20,921 bases of DNA, from positions 1 through 20,921 of the forward strand of contig SGPL01000566.1 in the NCBI GenBank assembly GCA_004802705.1. Reading direction: 5' to 3'. Below, piece by piece: positions 19,757 to 20,921 of the stretch (within the stretch, counting starts at the first letter, position 1; every line of letters starts with the position of its first letter). A model generated the notes under the pieces. That model had not been told where the DNA came from. It saw only the letters and a list, made by a program, of their open reading frames with translations, and did no database searches. This DNA comes from Bondarzewia mesenterica (Eukaryota; Basidiomycota; Agaricomycetes; Russulales; Bondarzewiaceae). The position numbers were made by a program, and so were the translations under genes.

Positions 19757-20921
19757 ATGGACAAGTCAAACACTCACAAGTCCGGCAACAAGTCCGCGAC
19801 GTCTTCTACCAACCGCGATGCTACGAACAAATCTATATCGCCCACGACATTCTATGGCACACAATCACAGAATCCCCCGCCACTCCCCTCTCGTCCAACA
19901 GCCGTCGGCTCGTCCACCACCAGTTACTACTTCTCGTCTGCGCCCTCTCAAAGCAAAGATTCGTCTCCTTTTCGTGAACCCGAACTGGTATCGGAAGATG
20001 ATCACATGCCAGCACTCGCCTCTGAGCAGGACACGATCCCGCGCCCGTTTCAGACGTACGAGCAGACCCCGTCCACCATGGATACCTCCACAGACTGGAC
20101 AGAGTCCGCGAGGGCTGGGTGGGGAGAAGAGCCCGCGAATCATTGGTCAAGGCCGGTCAATGACAACAATTGGGAAACGTACGGCGGCGTGGGCTCGTAT
20201 GCATCTGTCCTGACGGCGGACAAGATCAACATCGATGGACGCGACGAGGACGAGGAGAACGACTGGTGGAACGTGGCCGTGCGCGAGAAGCATCGTCGCC
20301 CAGGTTCTGGCATCCTGCCGCCTCTGCTCGCAGACAAACTCCACAACCCACTGCACTCTCTCTTCTCAGTGAGCGTCTCGCCTCCCGATATCAAAATCCC
20401 TTCCTTCCTTCCATCCACCCCCAGCTCCTCCTCCTCCTCTCCTCCCATTGCATCTGGCTCTTCCGCTGCTCCACCGCCGTTCATCCAGCCGACCGCCGAG
20501 GAAGTGCGCACCGCCGTGCCGCACCCAAATGCGTACTACTGCACTAGGCACAACGGGTGGGTCATCATCCTTTGGAAGTCTTCCTCCTTCTTTCCTCCAC
20601 TCGCGCGCTCATTCCTCAAGAACAACACGGTGCCACTGCTCGACCAGGCGCGCCGGCGCAAAACGGGTTCGTGCATTGGCGAAGGCGAGCACCAGCGCGG
20701 ACAGGCGAATAGGACACACCATCTGCATGTCTACGAGCGAGCGGTCGACGCGCGCCAGCTCACGCCAGCGTTTCGCCGGAGCGAGTGGGAGAGCGCGATG
20801 CTAGAGAAGCGCAGGCGGCGCAAGGTCACACTGCATTTGGACGAGCTGGACAAGGATGCACTGGAGAAGGCGATCGAGAAGGGAGAGCCGATGGAAGAGG
20901 ACGAGGAGGAAGAGGATCATC
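19757..20921 (+). CDS. unrecognised Ser/Pro-rich protein, N-terminal part (runs off the right edge)
   Basis: A single open frame starts at 19757 and is uninterrupted to the edge, 388 codons, with no intron needed. The first 120 or so residues are low-complexity Ser/Thr/Pro/Gln. A Trp-rich stretch follows (TDWTESARAGWGEEP, HWSRPVNDNNWETYGG), then an acidic block with DEDEENDWWNVAVREKHRRP, a poly-Ser run (TPSSSSSSPP), and a more ordered region at about 255-330 with HPNAYYCTRHNGWVIILWKS and LLDQARRRKTGSCIGEGE. Next come THHLHVYERAVDARQLTP, a basic cluster LEKRRRRKVT and an acidic EEDEEEEDH end. The block around YYCTRHNGWV looks like the conserved core. I do not recognise the family. The start is the first ATG; upstream in-frame codons contain no other ATG nearby. 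The length and absence of introns contrast with the intron-dense neighbours. Confidence 0.8.
   Translation, partial: MDKSNTHKSGNKSATSSTNRDATNKSISPTTFYGTQSQNPPPLPSRPTAVGSSTTSYYFSSAPSQSKDSSPFREPELVSEDDHMPALASEQDTIPRPFQTYEQTPSTMDTSTDWTESARAGWGEEPANHWSRPVNDNNWETYGGVGSYASVLTADKINIDGRDEDEENDWWNVAVREKHRRPGSGILPPLLADKLHNPLHSLFSVSVSPPDIKIPSFLPSTPSSSSSSPPIASGSSAAPPPFIQPTAEEVRTAVPHPNAYYCTRHNGWVIILWKSSSFFPPLARSFLKNNTVPLLDQARRRKTGSCIGEGEHQRGQANRTHHLHVYERAVDARQLTPAFRRSEWESAMLEKRRRRKVTLHLDELDKDALEKAIEKGEPMEEDEEEEDH

Overview
The window looks like nuclear DNA of a filamentous basidiomycete, most likely an Agaricomycete. Seven genes can be reconstructed from GT-AG splicing with short introns (50-102 bp), often many per gene. 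They include a Hog1/Sty1-type stress MAP kinase with the TGY activation motif, a mitochondrial-type NADH-cytochrome b5 reductase and an F-box protein of the kind abundant in agaric fungi. No bacterial operon structure, ribosome-binding sites, CRISPR array, rRNA or tRNA was seen.

Layout, left to right. 1-431 (-): 5' part of an F-box-type gene running off the left edge, with a TATA box at 525-532. About 540-6550: six kilobases without a convincing protein gene, holding tetranucleotide microsatellites and a tandem array of a ~400 bp unit (about 2.3 copies, 5559-6475). 6582-8117 (-): complete inositol monophosphatase, eight exons, two of them 15 and 16 nt. 8467-9426 (-): polytopic membrane protein of unknown function. 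10210-11197 (-): small secreted, predicted GPI-anchored protein whose repeat modules match single exons. 12144-14052 (-): protein with a C2-like N-terminal half, an acidic middle and a multi-spanning C-terminal half. 15464-17391 (-): Hog1-type MAPK, 13 exons. 17920-19300 (+): NADH-cytochrome b5 reductase (MCR1-like), divergent from the MAPK across a 528 bp shared upstream region and carrying a one-base frame slip in an A9 run. 19757 to the right edge (+): long open N-terminal part of an unrecognised serine-rich protein.

The genes do not form an obvious pathway cluster. The closest functional pairing is the divergent stress MAPK and b5 reductase, which could share upstream regulation. The GPI protein, the 7-TM protein and the C2-like/TM protein are all membrane or surface proteins lying next to each other on one strand, with no sequence evidence that they act together.

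The most notable feature is the extreme micro-exon structure: 15, 16, 17, 19, 33 and 33 nt exons that encode catalytic or repeat elements. A simple ORF reading breaks every one of these genes, so all models here were assembled by phase-consistent splicing and checked for frame. No clearly new defence or mobile system was found. The best candidates for undescribed biology are the exon-modular GPI protein and the C2-like/TM protein.
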